From an uncultured Opitutales bacterium (lineage in GTDB: Bacteria; Verrucomicrobiota; Verrucomicrobiia; Opitutales; Seribacteraceae): a stretch of 64,000 nt of DNA. Under the pieces are notes generated by a model that did not search any database, was not told the DNA's origin, and worked only from the letters and a program-made list of their open reading frames with translations. This document shows positions 1 through 8,542 of this stretch, piece by piece. The position numbers and the translations under genes are program-made. The stretch's first letter is position 1. Each line of letters opens with the position of its first letter. The stretch covers positions 110,068-174,067 of the forward strand of contig CALSMY010000006.1 of assembly GCA_943787575.1 (NCBI GenBank). The letters are read 5' to 3'.

Positions 1-2
1 CG

Positions 3-389
3 ATTACCAATGCTCCTTGGCACCCCAACTCTAACAATGCCCGATTACGCAAAGGACATGCATTGTACGAAATTGCCAAGATTAATAAAGACAGCGATAA
101 GTTTCTTCTGGCTCAGGCTTCTTTTGGTGAAGCCAGAGATAGCGACGAAAGTACAATGGAGCTGAAAGGTGAATGCTCTTACATGATGGGGGAATGCCTC
201 AAAGAGATGAGAGATTTTGAAGGGGCATCCCGACATTTTGATGACACTACCTCAAGGTATGCGTCATCAGGTAAGTGGGCCGAGAAAGCATTCGATCAAG
301 CTATTAGTTGTTATGAAAGAATTGGTAATTCCAACCAAGTCAGCAGGCTGGAGAAGAGAAGAGATGATTGGCTAAGGAGGTACCAATGA
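3..389 (+). CDS. TPR-like protein, 5' end cut by window edge
   Basis: The reading frame is open from the first bases, so the N-terminus lies outside the window; a TTG at 63 is not needed as a start. The visible 128 or so residues are helical and repeat-like, with an alternating pattern of small and aromatic residues (YMMGECLKEMRDFEGASRHF, then AFDQAISCYERIGN) typical of tetratricopeptide repeats. It ends with TGA at 387-389, overlapping the ATG of the next gene (ATGA), and a strong AAGGAGG for that gene lies inside its 3' end. Operon position before another TPR protein and ExbB/ExbD genes suggests a periplasmic partner of that energised complex. The exact function is unknown. Confidence 0.7.
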   Translation: MTNAPWHPNSNNARLRKGHALYEIAKINKDSDKFLLAQASFGEARDSDESTMELKGECSYMMGECLKEMRDFEGASRHFDDTTSRYASSGKWAEKAFDQAISCYERIGNSNQVSRLEKRRDDWLRRYQ

Positions 390-1630
390 TAAAGACTTTT
401 TGTACTAAGCGCTGGCTGCTTCTCGTTGCCATTTTCTGCTCAAGTACCGCTTTTGCAGCAGAAGACTATTTTAAAAAATATGGCGGTGGCGGTATTTCGG
501 TAAAAGTACATTACCTAAAGTCAGCTGCTACTAAGCCAATGAAGCTTTTGGGCATAGACTCTGCCCGGGGCATTATTTATGCAGAAATGGAGGGTGCTGG
601 TCGATTGGAACTAGAGTTACGTGGTCTGCAAAGACAGAATATCAAAAAATTTGAGTTCGACTGGTCAAGAAACGCGAAAACATACCTCAATTACTTGTCT
701 AATGAGCAATACGACCCCCGTGTACTGACGGCATTAAGGCCAGAGATTTACAAAGTCATGCTCTTTCTTGATATGCCCTTTGAATACCTTGCCATTCATG
801 ATGATTGCTTAACCTATGTCAAAGGCCTGTTGGGTATGGAGCAATACAATGAGGCTTTTTATTTACTCTCTCGTTTAAATCTTTCTCGACTGGATGGTTA
901 TGGATATAGAGATTTTTCTGAAGCTGCTCTCGAGTTGTGTGGGAAAATGATTGTATCAAACCCTGATTCTGCTAAAGCATCCCGAGCTCTTTTACAGCGA
1001 ATATCGATTCGGGATAACAGTGCAGATCATGCCTCTTACCTACGTTTGGCAGATTCGTTAAGGCAGCAAGGACTTTATACCGAGGCGATCAGTGAATACG
1101 CTAGACTTGGACCGATTGTAGCCAAGGACGCAAATAGTCCATATAATAAAATTTTGGAAATATGGCCGGTTTACTGTTACATGAAATTGTACGAAGTTTA
1201 TGCTCCTGCTGCAGCCAAAGATAAAAGATATGCAGCAGCAGCTGGTAAAATGTTCAATTCTGCAGTACAGGGTCTTAAAAAACTTGATGATCAACCACCG
1301 GCTCGAAACACCAACGAATATTCGCTGTATAAATTATTGCGTTCTTTACTTCGCGTTCAATATGCCAGGATCCATGACGCCCGTGGAGAAGAGTTAAAGT
1401 CTGCAGATTACTACAGGCAGTCTGTGCTCGAAGTTACAGAGGGTATAGTCAATGCCCGGATTGGACTAGATTGGTTACCTGAATCTTTAATGATGGCAGG
1501 AGATGCTTATGAAAAGCTTGAACTTCAAGAAGCTGCCCGAAATGTCTACAACCAAATCAAAGTATTCTTTCCTAAAACCAAGTGGGAAAAAATGAGTATC
1601 GAACGACTGGCCAATCTGCCCCAATCATAA
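386..1630 (+). CDS. Exported TPR-repeat protein of the ExbB/ExbD operon
   Basis: A 414-residue protein. I chose the ATG at 386 because AAGGAGG at 374-380 sits at ideal distance, it overlaps the upstream stop (ATGA), and it begins a clear signal peptide (basic MIKTFCTKRW, hydrophobic core, cleavage near AFA-A at about residue 24). An in-frame TTG at 368 is less likely. The mature part is rich in helical repeats from about residue 110 to the end, for example around YLRLADSLRQQGLYTEAISEY and AGDAYEKLELQEAARNVY, which fit TPRs. No catalytic motif is visible. Export to the periplasm and its place directly before exbB suggest a structural or recruiting role with the proton channel. That role is inference. 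Confidence 0.75.
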   Translation: MIKTFCTKRWLLLVAIFCSSTAFAAEDYFKKYGGGGISVKVHYLKSAATKPMKLLGIDSARGIIYAEMEGAGRLELELRGLQRQNIKKFEFDWSRNAKTYLNYLSNEQYDPRVLTALRPEIYKVMLFLDMPFEYLAIHDDCLTYVKGLLGMEQYNEAFYLLSRLNLSRLDGYGYRDFSEAALELCGKMIVSNPDSAKASRALLQRISIRDNSADHASYLRLADSLRQQGLYTEAISEYARLGPIVAKDANSPYNKILEIWPVYCYMKLYEVYAPAAAKDKRYAAAAGKMFNSAVQGLKKLDDQPPARNTNEYSLYKLLRSLLRVQYARIHDARGEELKSADYYRQSVLEVTEGIVNARIGLDWLPESLMMAGDAYEKLELQEAARNVYNQIKVFFPKTKWEKMSIERLANLPQS

Positions 1631-1689
1631 TCTAACAAATCCTCATTGACCTATATCAATATTCTTACTTTTCTAATTCCTTAATCGCA

Positions 1690-2511
1690 ATGAACCGCAC
1701 TATGAAACCTTGTACCTTACGTATACCTGCCTGCCTCCTCTTACTCTACGCTACTCTTTCGCCAACTATGCTTGTTAATAAAGCCTTGGCTCAAGACAGT
1801 AATCTTTTCGTTGCAGCATGGAGTAATTTGGGCCCCACTTTCTTTACTGTATTTTTACTCCTTATTATCGCCGGCATAACTTTGATTATTTTCAATAGTA
1901 TCAATGTTCGCAGAAAAGCTTTTATTAAGGATGATGTAATTGATCCAATCATGGATGCAGTCAAGGGCCTTGATATTGAAGGTGCGAAATCGCTTTGCGA
2001 CCAGTATAAACTTCCCATTACTTCGATTATGAAAGGGGGCTTGGAACGTATACAAGATGACGAGTTAGATATCGAAGCGATTGAAAAAGGATTAGATGAA
2101 AACGCAGCCTTGCATATGTCGAAACCATTTACCTGGATCAATATGTTGAATACGGTTGGTTCGATTGCCCCAATGGTTGGACTGCTTGGTACCGTGGTTG
2201 GTATGATTGGTGCCTTTGCCGTCTTAACCAGTGCTGGTATGGGTGGAGAAGCAAGTAAGCAAATGGCAGGTAATATTGGTAGTGCACTTTGGACGACAGC
2301 TGCCGGTCTCGTGGTTGCGATCCCTTGTCTGATTTCATATTTTCTTTTCAAAACAAAGTTTGGAAACATTGCGGCAGAAGTAAACAAGGTAACAGGATCT
2401 ATGGTCTTCACTCTTGTCCGTGCTGCCCGTGGCGGATTTGAAGATGAGGGTGGTGCGGAGGAAGTATATGAGGAAGATACTTTTGAAGAAACCGCTCCTG
2501 AACCTGCCTGA
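1690..2511 (+). CDS. exbB: MotA/TolQ/ExbB proton channel family protein
   Basis: A 273-residue inner-membrane protein of the ExbB/TolQ/MotA family, which forms a proton channel with ExbD/TolR and passes proton motive force to the outer membrane. There is an N-terminal signal-like segment (residues about 5-35, ending ALAQ), then a first membrane helix at about 49-70. A cytoplasmic part follows, then the conserved pair of helices around NTVGSIAPMVGLLGTVVGMI and GNIGSALWTTAAGLVVAIP. The acidic C-terminal tail (about residues 250-273) is a lineage feature. The two genes downstream are ExbD-like. An alternative start at ATG 1702 would remove four residues; neither start has a clear ribosome binding site. 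The family call is firm; the substrate of the system is not known. Confidence 0.92.
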   Translation: MNRTMKPCTLRIPACLLLLYATLSPTMLVNKALAQDSNLFVAAWSNLGPTFFTVFLLLIIAGITLIIFNSINVRRKAFIKDDVIDPIMDAVKGLDIEGAKSLCDQYKLPITSIMKGGLERIQDDELDIEAIEKGLDENAALHMSKPFTWINMLNTVGSIAPMVGLLGTVVGMIGAFAVLTSAGMGGEASKQMAGNIGSALWTTAAGLVVAIPCLISYFLFKTKFGNIAAEVNKVTGSMVFTLVRAARGGFEDEGGAEEVYEEDTFEETAPEPA

Positions 2512-2557
2512 TTGAATATTTTTATCGCTGACTTACTGTTTTAAAAGACCGTAAATT

Positions 2558-2977
2558 ATGGCAAAATTTGAAGTGCCAGATACCAACGACTCACCGGATC
2601 TTACTCCGATGATTGATGTCGTATTCCTATTGATTGTATTTTTTATGGTCGTGGCTAAACAGGTCTCCGAGCAATATGTTGAGCTTTCTGATCCTAAGCT
2701 CGGCATTGCTTCAAATGCTAAAATTCCTGAGTCGCCTCCATCGCGCACTATTATTTCTGTGGATGACGATCCTTCGATGGGACAAATGATTTATTGGGGA
2801 GAACAACCGATTGATATTTCTCAAGTCTCAGTTGCCGTAGCCAGAAATCCCACATGGAAAGTCTTTTTGCGTTACCATGTAGATATTCCTGCATCGGTTC
2901 TCAATGATGTCCATGAACAAGTTTTGATGGGAGGCCAATCGAATATTGTTTTTGGTGCCTTCAAATCTGCGGAGTAG
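2558..2977 (+). CDS. exbD: ExbD/TolR-type biopolymer transport protein (first copy)
   Basis: A 139-residue ExbD/TolR family protein. It has a short cytoplasmic N-terminus, then LTPMIDVVFLLIVFFMV, where Asp20 in the single membrane helix is the conserved proton-carrying residue, followed by a periplasmic domain. It lies 46 nt after exbB and 10 nt before a second ExbD-like gene. Both copies keep the membrane aspartate but the periplasmic domains differ, so they may form a hetero-oligomeric stator. The C-terminal domain is somewhat divergent from classical ExbD. Confidence 0.88.
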   Translation: MAKFEVPDTNDSPDLTPMIDVVFLLIVFFMVVAKQVSEQYVELSDPKLGIASNAKIPESPPSRTIISVDDDPSMGQMIYWGEQPIDISQVSVAVARNPTWKVFLRYHVDIPASVLNDVHEQVLMGGQSNIVFGAFKSAE

Positions 2978-2987
2978 AATAAAAGTC

Positions 2988-3422
2988 ATGGATACTTTTA
3001 AGAAAATTTTGGATGATGTAGATGAGGTCGATCTTACCCCAATGATTGATGTTACTTTCTTGCTACTAATTTATTTCATGGTTACTACCATGATCAAACA
3101 ACCTGAGGCAGAACTCTCTGCCATTCTCCCGGGAAAATCTGCACCGAGTAGTTACAATAAGCCGAAGCCAGAATCGCATATAGAAATCGAAGCAGATGGC
3201 TCGGTTAGGGTAGATGGCAACTATATGGGTAATGCATTTGAAGCATTGGACCTTCCCGATGTTAAAGATTATTTACTTGGAGAAAAAAGTAAGCATGGGG
3301 AAGATTTTGTAGTACATATTTGGACAGATCCACTAGCTAATTGGCAAGCCCCTCTAGCTGCATTGAATGCATGCGGTGCTGCCAAGATAAAGAGTGTATC
3401 GCCAAATATGAGAAGGAAATAG
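2988..3422 (+). CDS. exbD: ExbD/TolR-type biopolymer transport protein (second copy)
   Basis: A 144-residue second ExbD/TolR protein. The frame is open from 2946, but ATG 2988 is the likely start. It lies just after the stop of the first exbD and places the family motif DLTPMIDVTFLLLIYFMV at the usual distance from the N-terminus (conserved Asp21). The periplasmic domain contains an IEIEADGSVRVDG stretch resembling the ExbD fold. Tandem exbD genes after one exbB are common in Verrucomicrobiota and Planctomycetota operons that also carry TPR proteins. The transported cargo or energised outer-membrane partner is not visible here. Confidence 0.88.
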   Translation: MDTFKKILDDVDEVDLTPMIDVTFLLLIYFMVTTMIKQPEAELSAILPGKSAPSSYNKPKPESHIEIEADGSVRVDGNYMGNAFEALDLPDVKDYLLGEKSKHGEDFVVHIWTDPLANWQAPLAALNACGAAKIKSVSPNMRRK

Positions 3423-3435
3423 GGCAAACCTTCAA

Positions 3436-3819
3436 ATGGTAGTTAGCAAGTTTCTACATACCCGTATGCGGGTAAATGATTTAGAAAAAACGCTCGAATT
3501 TTATCAGCGTGTTTTTGGTTTGGAAATCACCCGTAGGCATGAATCTCCCCGGGGGTCTAAGTTAGCATTTCTTGCTGTTCCTAACAGTGAAGAGGAAATT
3601 GAAATTACCTATTTCCCGGGATCTGGCCCAGTGAAAGTACAGGAGGATCTAATGCACTTGGCCTTTGAGGTCGATAGTATGATAGATTTTCAAACTCATT
3701 TAGATTCAATTGGTGTGCCCTTGAGTGATGGTCCAACCCAAAGCTCATCAGGTTCAATTTTTGCTTTTGTGGATGCACCTGAAGGTTACGAGATTGAGGT
3801 AATTGAACGGCCAAAGTAG
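3436..3819 (+). CDS. gloA: Lactoylglutathione lyase-like VOC protein (glyoxalase I)
   Basis: A 127-residue vicinal-oxygen-chelate protein close in length and pattern to E. coli GloA, which isomerises the hemithioacetal of methylglyoxal and glutathione. The four metal ligands of GloA can be matched: His8 (FLHTRMRV), Glu56 (EIEITYF), His74 (LMHLAFEVD) and Glu121 (GYEIEVIE). The two beta-alpha-beta-beta-beta modules are complete. It follows the exbD pair by 13 nt on the same strand, so it may be co-transcribed without a functional link. Whether the thiol is glutathione is not known from the sequence. Confidence 0.82.
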   Translation: MVVSKFLHTRMRVNDLEKTLEFYQRVFGLEITRRHESPRGSKLAFLAVPNSEEEIEITYFPGSGPVKVQEDLMHLAFEVDSMIDFQTHLDSIGVPLSDGPTQSSSGSIFAFVDAPEGYEIEVIERPK

Positions 3820-3876
3820 AACCTTTCTTTAGGGTTATCGTTTTCTTATTAATTAATACAATTAATTATAGTCACC

Positions 3877-4515
3877 ATGATTAAAAGCTCACTTTGCTTA
3901 TTCATTAGTGTGCTTGGTTGTCTGGCCAATGAAACCCCTCAGGAATTGGAAGTTAGTCGGAAAATCCTTTTTGACGGACAAAGCTTAGAAAATTGGGAGA
4001 TCACAGATTTTGCGGGTAGGGGAGAAGTTGGCCTTGATGGAAATGGAAGTGCCATGCTTGAATTTGGCATAGCTTTGACTGGCATACATTGGGTCGGCGA
4101 GGAGTTGCCCCGGATTAATTATGAAATCAGATGGGAGGCCAAGAAGGTTATGGGAACAGATTTTTTTGGTTCTCTCACATTCCCTTATTTAAAAAGTCAT
4201 GGAACTTTAATTCTTGGCGGATGGGGAGGTGCTTTGGTTGGAATATCTTGCATTGATGGTTTTGACGCATCCGAAAACGATGCGGCCACGGCTCATCGAT
4301 TTCGTACGGATCATTGGTATACCTGTCGGTTACGAGTTACGGGTACCCATTTGAAATTTTGGGTTGATGAAGAAAAATTGATTGATTGTGACGTTGAAGG
4401 CCGGGAAATCTCGATGCGTACGGGAGAGATTGAAATGTCCATACCGCTTGGCTTCTCAACTTATGATACCACAGGCCTCATCAAAAATGTAACTCTTATT
4501 AAGTTGTCGGACTAA
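3877..4515 (+). CDS. Exported DUF1080-like protein (LamG/glucanase-like fold)
   Basis: A 212-residue protein with a short N-terminal signal peptide (MIKSSLCLFISVLGCLA, cleavage near residue 17; the Cys at 15 could also be a weak lipobox). It contains the opening motif KILFDGQSLENWE typical of DUF1080 (3-keto-disaccharide hydrolase family, a concanavalin-like jelly roll). Later aromatic strands (TDHWYTCRLRVTGTHLKFWVD) match the end of that fold. Members are abundant in Verrucomicrobiota and Planctomycetota and are linked to sugar breakdown. No active-site assignment is possible from sequence alone. The gene is monocistronic or ends the exb operon, and faces rlmN. Confidence 0.7.
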   Translation: MIKSSLCLFISVLGCLANETPQELEVSRKILFDGQSLENWEITDFAGRGEVGLDGNGSAMLEFGIALTGIHWVGEELPRINYEIRWEAKKVMGTDFFGSLTFPYLKSHGTLILGGWGGALVGISCIDGFDASENDAATAHRFRTDHWYTCRLRVTGTHLKFWVDEEKLIDCDVEGREISMRTGEIEMSIPLGFSTYDTTGLIKNVTLIKLSD

Positions 4516-4536
4516 GAGGTATCAGCCCGTACAGGC

Positions 4537-5592
4537 TCAGGATGTTTGTAGAGTTTTATTTTCGCGCAGCCTTAATTGGCCACAGGCAGCATCTATGTCG
4601 TGCCCTTTTTCCATACGCAAAGTTACCCGTGGTGGGTTGCCTTGCTCCACCTTTTGGTGGAATGCGCGAATTTGTTCCAGGGAAGGTCTTTTCCAAGAGA
4701 GTCCATCCACTCGGTTGTATGGAATTAAGTTGATCTTCGCATTAAGCCGAGATGCATGGTTTGCCAAGAGTTCTGCTTGCTTTAGATCATCGTTTACTCC
4801 TTCGATCAAAATATATTCCAAAGTGATCATCTTTTTGCGCTCCTCGATAAATTTTTCACATGATTCGAGCAAAGTTTTGAGGGGATAGCGTTCATTGATG
4901 GGCATAATCTTTTGGCGTGTTTGATCATCCCCACCATGAAGAGATATCGCCAGGCGTATTTGAGCGGGGTATTTTGCCAGTTCCAAGATCTTGGGGGCCA
5001 ATCCACTGGTGGAGAGTGTCAGGTGCCTCGCTCCAATGCCTAAGCCCTTTTCGGAAAGAATTTGATCGAGCGCAGGGAGAAGGGCGGGGAGGTTGGCTAA
5101 AGGTTCGCCCATGCCCATGAACACGAGGTTATCAATTCTACGATTTGCCTGATTACGAGCGAGGAGAACCTGACCGACGATCTCCCCAGTGGTCAGATTA
5201 CGCTTTAAACCATCCAGCCCACTGGCGCAAAATTTACAGCCTATGGCACACCCGACTTGTGTGGATACACAAAGGGTAAGTCGTGATGAACGTACGCCTT
5301 TCGTTCCGGTAGTTGCCGGAATGAGCACGCTCTCGATAAGTTGTCCATCCCTTAGTTTCCATAGAAATTTACGGGTCGTATCGGTTGAACCTTGAGACCG
5401 AAGTATTTCCATAGGACATAAGTCCCAATGAGTAGAAAGTTCTTGCTTAAGAGATTTGGGCAGGTTGGACATCTCTTCCCATTCGAAGCATCCTTGTTCA
5501 AAGATCCAATGGCGCAATTGTTCCATGCGGTAGGTTGGAACTTTGCCAAGTTGCCATTTTTCGTAGGGCTTATCTAAGAGTAAAGGATTCAC
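4537..5592 (-). CDS. rlmN: Dual-specificity 23S rRNA/tRNA adenine-C2 methyltransferase RlmN
   Basis: A radical-SAM methylase for 23S rRNA A2503 and some tRNAs at A37. The 4Fe-4S motif CxxxCxxC is seen as GCAIGCKFC (Cys115, 119, 122 counting from the GTG start), the GEIVGQVL region follows, and the near-C-terminal methyl-carrying cysteine is in DAACGQLR (Cys337). I prefer the GTG at 5592 (MNPLLLDKPYEKW), which matches the usual family start; a TTG at 5628 would add 12 residues. Length (about 351) is normal. It is convergent with the DUF1080 gene and divergent from the Fur-family gene. Confidence 0.93.
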   Translation of the reverse strand: MNPLLLDKPYEKWQLGKVPTYRMEQLRHWIFEQGCFEWEEMSNLPKSLKQELSTHWDLCPMEILRSQGSTDTTRKFLWKLRDGQLIESVLIPATTGTKGVRSSRLTLCVSTQVGCAIGCKFCASGLDGLKRNLTTGEIVGQVLLARNQANRRIDNLVFMGMGEPLANLPALLPALDQILSEKGLGIGARHLTLSTSGLAPKILELAKYPAQIRLAISLHGGDDQTRQKIMPINERYPLKTLLESCEKFIEERKKMITLEYILIEGVNDDLKQAELLANHASRLNAKINLIPYNRVDGLSWKRPSLEQIRAFHQKVEQGNPPRVTLRMEKGHDIDAACGQLRLRENKTLQTS

Positions 5593-5691
5593 ATTTATTC
5601 TTTTGTCCGAAAACTTGAGCCATGGCAAACGATCAAGTCGGTTACATCTTGCCCAATAGTAAAAATAGGGAGAGCATGGAAAGCATTAGTT

Positions 5692-6120
5692 ATGTCAAAC
5701 TCTTTGGTCGATAAATCATTAGTTCATTTAAGCGAAGCTGGTTTGCGGCTTACCAAGCAGCGAAAAGCTATGCTAGAGGTTTTAGCAAAAGCTGAGAATC
5801 CAATGTCCGCTGAAGAGGCACACGCGGAACTTCCTACCAGTACCTGTGACTTGGTAACCGTGTATCGTTCGCTTGAACAGTTCGAGCGGGTTGGAGTCGT
5901 TCAACTTGGAGTTCGGGAAAATGGAACAAAGGTGTACTGCCTGTCTCATGGACATGATCACCACCATCATTTGACCTGCCGAATCTGTGGTCGTACCGAA
6001 CGAGTGGATCTGTGCATGGCGGAAGAATTAGAAAAAGTAGGAAGGTCTTTCGGATTCACTGAATTATCCCATGTGATGGAACTCTTTGGCACTTGTCCTG
6101 TGTGCAAAAAAGAAGGCTGA
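5692..6120 (+). CDS. Fur-family metal-dependent transcriptional regulator
   Basis: A 142-residue Fur superfamily repressor. It has an N-terminal winged helix (RLTKQRKAMLEVL and TVYRSLEQFERVGVV), a histidine cluster HGHDHHHHLTC at about 86-96, and two structural-zinc pairs, Cys96-x2-Cys99 and Cys135-x2-Cys138. The dense His cluster and double CxxC are seen in Zur as well as Fur proteins, so the sensed metal (zinc or iron) is undecided. It stands divergent from rlmN with a 99-nt gap. No metal-transport genes lie nearby to settle the question. Confidence 0.88.
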   Translation: MSNSLVDKSLVHLSEAGLRLTKQRKAMLEVLAKAENPMSAEEAHAELPTSTCDLVTVYRSLEQFERVGVVQLGVRENGTKVYCLSHGHDHHHHLTCRICGRTERVDLCMAEELEKVGRSFGFTELSHVMELFGTCPVCKKEG

Positions 6121-6221
6121 ATTCGAAGAAAGCCTTTTAGAATAAAAATTTCTATTCTTGGGTATTCTCCCTTGCTTGCGCTCCTTTTTTTATGGAATAT
6201 GATGTTTTTATAAAATTTTGT

Positions 6222-7070
6222 ATGATTAGAACGATTACTATTTTACTCTGCTGGGGAGTTACTTTTTTGTCTGCATCTCCAGATCCTGAGTTAAAGAAGA
6301 TAGAAAAGGCACTCCAAACGTTTCCAACTGTTAAACCCAAAAAAGTTCCTCAAATTCTAGTCTATTCGAAAGCGAGTGGATTTGCTCACAAGTCTATCCC
6401 GACTGGAGTTAAGGCATTGCGTGCTTTGGCACTAAAGACTGGAGCCTTTAATCCAAAATTTTCTCAGTCGGTTGAAGATTTTTCAGCTGAAAACCTAAAA
6501 AACTTTGATGGCCTGATTTTTAATAATTGCACGCGTGTGGAAAAGGCTTTTGTCAGTCCAAAACAGCGAAGTGCACTTTTGAATTTTATCAGGAAAGGCA
6601 AAGGATTTGTCGGTTTTCATGGCGCTTCGGACGCGGGTATGCCCAAATGGCAGGAGTATACAAATATGATTGGAGGATGCTTTGATGGTCACCCCTGGAA
6701 TGCAGGTGGCACATGGCCCTTTAGGGTAGAGGATCCTGGGCATACTTTGTCTAAAAGCTTTGCCGCTAATACCTTTCGCTTTTCGGATGAGATCTATCAA
6801 TACAAAGGGTATGATCGTAAAAACCTGCGTGTTTTAATAAGTTTGGACGCAAATAAAAGCGGAAAATCTGGAAAGTCTCCTACTCAGGATTACCCAGTTT
6901 CCTGGGTAAAGCCTTATGGAAAAGGGAGGGTATTTTATTCAAATTTTGGACACAATAAAGCCACTTGGTGGACTCCTTTCTTATTGGAACACTTCCTTGC
7001 AGGCATTCGATGGTCGGTCGGAGAATTGGATGGACCGCACGAGAGTTTGCCCCAACCGCCCAGACTTTGA
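6222..7070 (+). CDS. Exported ThuA-domain protein
   Basis: About 282 residues with a signal peptide if started at ATG 6222 (MIRTITILLCWGVTFLSAS); ATG 6192 would add ten residues before it and is possible. The ThuA (trehalose utilisation, class I glutamine amidotransferase-like) fold is recognised from LVYSKASGFAHKSIPTG, then FVGFHGASDAGM, GGCFDGHPWNAGG and GRVFYSNFGHN. Such proteins are plentiful in Verrucomicrobiota and usually sit beside Gfo/Idh/MocA oxidoreductases, as here (the next gene). The pair is likely involved in periplasmic or surface sugar metabolism. The biochemical reaction of ThuA is poorly defined. Confidence 0.83.
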   Translation: MIRTITILLCWGVTFLSASPDPELKKIEKALQTFPTVKPKKVPQILVYSKASGFAHKSIPTGVKALRALALKTGAFNPKFSQSVEDFSAENLKNFDGLIFNNCTRVEKAFVSPKQRSALLNFIRKGKGFVGFHGASDAGMPKWQEYTNMIGGCFDGHPWNAGGTWPFRVEDPGHTLSKSFAANTFRFSDEIYQYKGYDRKNLRVLISLDANKSGKSGKSPTQDYPVSWVKPYGKGRVFYSNFGHNKATWWTPFLLEHFLAGIRWSVGELDGPHESLPQPPRL

Positions 7071-7114
7071 TGTATTAAACTTAACTCCTAAACTAATAAC
7101 ATAAAACTATAATA

Positions 7115-8446
7115 ATGAGTAACCAAGATTCAGTAAGTAGAAGAAATTTCATGGGGTCCGCCGCCCTAGCTGGTGCTGCGGTTTCTTTCCCCAATGTACT
7201 AACCGCAAAGAGCAAAGGAAAAGAAGTTATTCGATTTGCTTTGATCGGTTGTGGCGGGCGGGGAAAAGGTGCTGCTGCTCAAGTAATGAACTCTCCTCAC
7301 AAGACAGAATGTGTGGCACTGGCAGATGCTTTCATGGATACAGCCAAAGGAGCCCAGAATTACCTCAAGCATGTTGGGCATGAAGATAAGCTTAAAGTAA
7401 CAGATGATACCATTTTTGCCGGCTTGGATGCATACAAGAAAGTTATGGAAATGGACAATGTTGATTTGGTCCTCCTAACCACTTCACCTGGATTCCGTCC
7501 ATTGCATTTCGAGCATGCCATCAACAAAGGTAAACATGTCTTCATGGAAAAGCCAGTTGGCACAGACGGAGCAGGAATTCGAAGAGTTCTTGCGGCAAAT
7601 GAAATTGCCAAGCAAAAGAATCTTATGGTTGCCGTTGGTCTTCAACGCCACCATGAGCCTAATTATATAGAAACCGTTAAGCGTATTCAGGATGGTGCGA
7701 TCGGTGATCTTTCATACGCCCGTGTATTCTGGAACGGTGGAGGAGTTTGGACCAAGAAAAGAACTTCCAGCCAGAATGATATGGAATACCAAGTTCGTAA
7801 CTGGTTTTATTTTAACTGGCTTTGTGGAGACCATATTGTTGAACAACATATTCATAACACTGATATCATCAATTGGATCAAAGGAGCCTATCCAATCAAA
7901 GCGAACGGTCATGGAGGACGCCAAGTGCGCGGTAATCCGGCCAATGATCCTGATTGGAAAGATCACGGAGAAATCTTTGATCATCATTTCGTTGAGTTTG
8001 AATATGCGGACGGTTTTCGCATGTACAGTCAATGCCGACATATTAAGGGATGTTCCCAAAATGTATCCGAGCACATATATGGAGCTGATGGATATAGCCA
8101 GGTAGGTGGACCTCACACAATCTTTCCAAAATCTGGAGATCCTTGGCGTTATCCAGGTAAGAAAGTTGGCGGTCATCAACAAGAACAGCTCAATATGATT
8201 GATGCATTGGCTAAGGGAGAAGTTTACAATGAGGGAGATTATGGAGCGAAAAGTACCATGACCAATATCCTTGGTCGTTGCGCCACTTATTCCGGTAAGG
8301 AGGTCACCTTTGATCAGGCATTAAATTCGAAGGTAGAACTTTGTCCTAACATTGATTCCCTTACTTGGGAAAGCGAAGCCCCTGTACAAATGAATTCTGC
8401 AGGAGGTTACGATGCACCAGTGCCAGGAAAAACCCGAGTGATTTAA
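7115..8446 (+). CDS. Tat-exported Gfo/Idh/MocA-family oxidoreductase
   Basis: A 443-residue NAD(P)-dependent oxidoreductase. The N-terminus has a twin-arginine signal (SRRNFMGSAALAGAAVSF), so the folded, cofactor-loaded enzyme is probably exported by the Tat system (a TatC gene lies at 17.4-18.8 kb). The Rossmann motif is FALIGCGGRGKG at about residue 41, followed by the family hallmark EKPVG and the C-terminal alpha/beta domain. The substrate is not predictable; related proteins act on sugars, inositols and amino sugars. The gene is followed at once by a strong terminator and probably forms a unit with the ThuA gene upstream. Confidence 0.88.
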   Translation: MSNQDSVSRRNFMGSAALAGAAVSFPNVLTAKSKGKEVIRFALIGCGGRGKGAAAQVMNSPHKTECVALADAFMDTAKGAQNYLKHVGHEDKLKVTDDTIFAGLDAYKKVMEMDNVDLVLLTTSPGFRPLHFEHAINKGKHVFMEKPVGTDGAGIRRVLAANEIAKQKNLMVAVGLQRHHEPNYIETVKRIQDGAIGDLSYARVFWNGGGVWTKKRTSSQNDMEYQVRNWFYFNWLCGDHIVEQHIHNTDIINWIKGAYPIKANGHGGRQVRGNPANDPDWKDHGEIFDHHFVEFEYADGFRMYSQCRHIKGCSQNVSEHIYGADGYSQVGGPHTIFPKSGDPWRYPGKKVGGHQQEQLNMIDALAKGEVYNEGDYGAKSTMTNILGRCATYSGKEVTFDQALNSKVELCPNIDSLTWESEAPVQMNSAGGYDAPVPGKTRVI

Positions 8447-8470
8447 ATCATACTTAATCAAGAATCTTAG

Positions 8471-8510
8471 AAGCGACCCCGGTTGAAAAACTCGGGGTCG
8501 CTTTGTTTTG
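8471..8510 (+). terminator. Rho-independent terminator after the Gfo/Idh gene
   Basis: A perfect 11-bp stem (8471-8481 with 8493-8503, core GCGACCCCG/CGGGGTCGC) around an 11-nt loop, followed by TGTTTTG. It lies 25 nt after the oxidoreductase stop codon and separates that unit from dcd. Confidence 0.85.
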
Positions 8511-8542
8511 ACCCGGCAAGATTAACCTTTAGCAAATAAGTT

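Noticed and set aside
1791..2411. 206-residue minus-strand frame opposite exbB
   Set aside because: Antisense shadow of a strongly supported ExbB gene; no family features.
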